From the NCBI GenBank assembly GCA_030550075.1, contig JAUQQB010000112.1, positions 1 through 8,193 on the forward strand: a DNA stretch of 8,193 nucleotides. Direction: 5' to 3'. Under the pieces are notes generated by a model that ran no database searches, had not been told where the DNA came from, and worked only from the letters and a program-made list of their open reading frames with translations. Both the position numbers and the translations under genes were made by a program. The number at the start of each line of letters is the position of its first letter. Position 1 is the first letter of the stretch. Of this stretch, positions 6,601 through 8,193 are shown in pieces. The DNA comes from Chloroflexota bacterium (lineage in GTDB: Bacteria > Chloroflexota > Anaerolineae > Thermoflexales > Thermoflexaceae).

Positions 6601-8193
6601 ACACGGCGGTGATGAGCGGCACGCTCCAGACCGACGCGGACGGCATGGGACGCCTCACCTTCGTTCCACCGGATCCCGGAACATATGTGGTGAAGGCCGA
6701 GGGCGTTGATGCGGAAGGGCATCGGGTGCGAAGCGCGGAGTTCGTGTGGGTGTCCGGGCGCGGAGTGGTGGCCTGGCGTCAGGAGAACAACGATCGTATC
6801 GAGCTGATCGCCGACCGTCGGGAGTATGCGCCAGGGGACACCGCCACGATCCTGGTCCCTTCCCCCTTCACCGGGACGGTGACCGCTCTCATGACGGTGG
6901 AACGCGGACGCATCCGGCGGGCTGAAGTGCGTACCCTGGAAGGGAACGCGCCCACCCTGGCCATTCCGCTTTCTGAGGAGGATGCGCCGAACGTCTTCGT
7001 CTCCGTGATCCTCATCCAGGGCATCACACGGGAGAACCCCGTGCCGGGCTTTAAGATGGGCATGGTGAACCTCCCGGTGAAGCCCACCCGGCAGACCCTC
7101 CGCATCGATCTGATCCCGGATCGGGATGTGGCGGCCGGCGCCCATTATGGCCCCCGTGAGACCATGACCGTCACCATCCGCACCACCGACGCGGATGGAC
7201 GGCCGGTCCCTGCGGAGGTGGCGGTGGCGGTGGTGGACGCCTCGGTCCTGGCCCTGGTAGATCCGAACACGCCGCCCATCGTGGATGGGTTCTATAGCCG
7301 GCGTAATCTCTCCGTTCTCACCGGGGTCTCGCTGATCTACAACCTGAACCGGGTGACAGTGCGGATCGCTCGCGAGCGCAAGGGCGGCGGCGGAGGTGTG
7401 GCGGAGGCCTTCGGCGAGATTCGTCGGGAATTCCCGGACACTGCTTACTGGAATGCGGTTTTGCGGACCGATGAGAATGGGACTGCTGTCTTCTCCGTGC
7501 GATTACCGGACAACCTCACAACATGGCGCATCACCGCAAAGGGAGTCACCCTGGATACCCGTGTGGGCGAGGCCACGCTGGATGTGATCAGCACCAAAGA
7601 CTTACTGATTCGCCCCAGCGTGCCGCGGTTCTTCGTGGCCGGGGATCGCGTCACCCTGGGCGCCGCCGTTCACAATAATACATCCCAGACGCTGCCGGTC
7701 ACCGTCCGCCTGGAGGCGCAGGGAGTGACGCTGGAAAACCCGGCGGTGCAGGAAGGCCGCCTTCCGCCGGGCGGCATGGCTCGCTTCGAGTGGACCGGGG
7801 TGGTGGCGCGGGTGGAGGCCGTGGATCTGACCTTTTACGCGGAGGGCGGGGGGTTCCGGGATGCCACCAAACCCACCCTGGCCCGGCCCGACGGCACGGT
7901 CCCGGTGCTCCGCTATGTAAGCCTGGAGACGTTGGCCACCGCCGGGATGTTAGAGACGCCGGAACCCCGGCTGGAGATCGTGGCCATCCCGCCCGAGCCG
8001 GAGGTCACCGGAGGGACGATGACCCTGCGGCTTTCCCCCTCCTTGGCGGCGACTGCTCTCGATAGCCTGGCCTGGCTGGAGCACTTCGAGTATGAGTGCA
8101 CCGAGCAGACGATCAGTCGCTTCCTGCCGAACATCGCCACCTATCAGGCTCTTCTCCGCCTGAACCTGGCCCGTCCGGATCTGGAGGAACGCC
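3648..8193 (+). CDS. Alpha-2-macroglobulin family lipoprotein, 3' end missing
   Basis: The frame stays open for 1515 codons and runs off the window. A basic N-terminus and hydrophobic stretch (about 11-21) lead to an LEAC lipobox with C24, so the protein is probably membrane-anchored on the outside. A short PTPTPTP linker (about 28-34) follows. Four Big_5 (SbsA-like Ig) domains occupy about 40-137, 138-243, 244-346 and 347-448; each starts with a P-x2-G/N..V/L turn and ends in an FTFTV-like strand. Macroglobulin domains follow, with a VTDMASGRPVQG unit near 594-605, MG2 from about 685 (TDKPIYRPGQTVHFK, 690-704) and an MG3-like domain from about 787. A bait-region domain spans about 1045-1190, a Gly-rich loop sits at 1246-1250, and the A2M domain starts near 1260 (DTAYWNAVLRTDENG). 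The thioester motif C1484-TEQ1487 is present. Known relatives trap proteases by covalent capture. The remaining thioester and C-terminal domains lie outside. Confidence 0.95.
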   Translation, partial: MSMLRRMFQKLSPVLVVLLLLEACRPAPTPTPTPIVSKLPPILIARTPEPGQEVTPEMPLRLVFSEPMDRASVEANLRVIPAVAGRFVWEAGDRILRFLPQAPWKPDAEYEVRLENARARNGHLLARPVTFRFRTASPLAVAEVIPAPNARDVDPRSPVTVIFNRPVVPLRSDLASGDLPQPLAFDPPIRGTGRWINTSIYSFQPEGAWEAGRTYTARVVAGLKDLTGVTLEKDYTWTFTIRRPMVRDYEPGPGRLMDLDLNTPISITFNMEMDRASVEAAFSMREGAEDGPTVPGRFEWISQTLVFRPAQPLKLETRYFVRLEQRAAAPSGATLDGPVAWAFTTPAYPRLEGSSLSSAGLSRLDPDDSIELRFSSGAIRPETVWPNLRFEPPVSVTQVFTIWNPEEGVFTLHGQWQPGTMYTLTVGPGIADRYGNRLDRQHTFTFTVDHLDPLAYLNIGSPYPPLILVGTYTETTAFLSTRNLSRVDFTLARLSLEQFITLSRDPEATFQYTAPAEALMARWTFTVPEVITDVIMLNRIPLAGPARRALSTGLYHLRMDVPVSLENRPGRYLMAAVDLNVVVKVAPQEALVWVTDMASGRPVQGIPVQLFEADEGRVELQGVRATGADGIARFEWSEPIPLWRMRVAVAGTPGGRFGIGASAWSDGIEPWLFDLPADYEPPRFRVYWQTDKPIYRPGQTVHFKAIVRSDDDARYTLPPTRTLPIHIQDPEGREVYSATLTLNDFGTAEGTFPLAQDAILGPYTLMADLPPGPYNHTVSFLVAAYRRPEFQVNLSTERPAYVAGEVIQALLEATYYFGGPVAGAKVEWTARARPYFFEYTGPGYYSWTDYDPYSAYEGEGEEVIASGSGTTDAQGRMLIRLPADLGKRTGSQTIILEASVTDPNDNLVAGRTEVVVHAGRFYIGLQAESYIGEAGRPLTLTAKTVDWESRPVGGVALTWTAYRREWFSVMQETDRGPMWTWTYSDTAVMSGTLQTDADGMGRLTFVPPDPGTYVVKAEGVDAEGHRVRSAEFVWVSGRGVVAWRQENNDRIELIADRREYAPGDTATILVPSPFTGTVTALMTVERGRIRRAEVRTLEGNAPTLAIPLSEEDAPNVFVSVILIQGITRENPVPGFKMGMVNLPVKPTRQTLRIDLIPDRDVAAGAHYGPRETMTVTIRTTDADGRPVPAEVAVAVVDASVLALVDPNTPPIVDGFYSRRNLSVLTGVSLIYNLNRVTVRIARERKGGGGGVAEAFGEIRREFPDTAYWNAVLRTDENGTAVFSVRLPDNLTTWRITAKGVTLDTRVGEATLDVISTKDLLIRPSVPRFFVAGDRVTLGAAVHNNTSQTLPVTVRLEAQGVTLENPAVQEGRLPPGGMARFEWTGVVARVEAVDLTFYAEGGGFRDATKPTLARPDGTVPVLRYVSLETLATAGMLETPEPRLEIVAIPPEPEVTGGTMTLRLSPSLAATALDSLAWLEHFEYECTEQTISRFLPNIATYQALLRLNLARPDLEER

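Noticed and set aside
5151..7145. Two long - strand open frames (5151-5975 and 6078-7145)
   Set aside because: Both are antisense to the macroglobulin gene, whose + frame is continuous and rich in family motifs. GC-rich third positions commonly leave such antisense frames open.
3648..8193. Possible frameshift or pseudogene in the macroglobulin gene
   Set aside because: I translated the whole stretch codon by codon from ATG 3648 and found no stop or break in frame. Family motifs appear in the expected order.

Overview
The window looks like chromosomal DNA of a GC-rich, probably thermophilic Chloroflexota bacterium (Anaerolineae or Thermoflexia-like). This is an inference from codon usage rich in G/C third positions, from Pro-Thr linkers behind lipoprotein signal peptides, and from a large alpha-2-macroglobulin lipoprotein with N-terminal Ig-like domains. 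All five genes that can be supported lie on the + strand. No tRNA, rRNA, CRISPR array, transposase or phage gene was seen.

Region 1 (28-900) is one gene encoding a nucleotidyltransferase (MNT) joined to a HEPN domain. These two proteins are normally the separate partners of HepT/MntA-type toxin-antitoxin pairs. Both catalytic motifs are intact. A 124-base gap with a small hairpin follows.

Region 2 (1025-3355) is a tight, probably cotranscribed set of three genes. It holds an unrecognised 276-residue soluble protein, a small MscS-type mechanosensitive channel that starts 12 bases later, and a lipoprotein whose ATG directly abuts the channel's stop codon. The lipoprotein has a long Pro-Thr linker and a C-terminal beta-type domain.

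Region 3 (3356-3647) is a 292-base intergenic stretch packed with inverted repeats. They include a 14-bp perfect palindrome, a GC-rich hairpin, and a perfect 21-bp inverted repeat with a 2-base centre just upstream of the next gene. It looks like a dispersed palindromic (REP-like) element, a structured leader, or both.

Region 4 (3648 to the window end) is the first 1515 codons of a bacterial alpha-2-macroglobulin lipoprotein. Its order is lipobox, Pro-Thr linker, four Big_5-like Ig domains, macroglobulin domains including MG2, a bait-region domain, the A2M domain and a CTEQ thioester motif. The frame is open without a break and runs off the window.

Taken together, regions 2 and 4 point to the cell envelope: osmotic relief by the channel, a surface lipoprotein, and a protease trap. 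The MNT-HEPN fusion is a separate unit. The most distinctive items are that fusion, the palindrome-rich intergenic region and the thioester-type macroglobulin.
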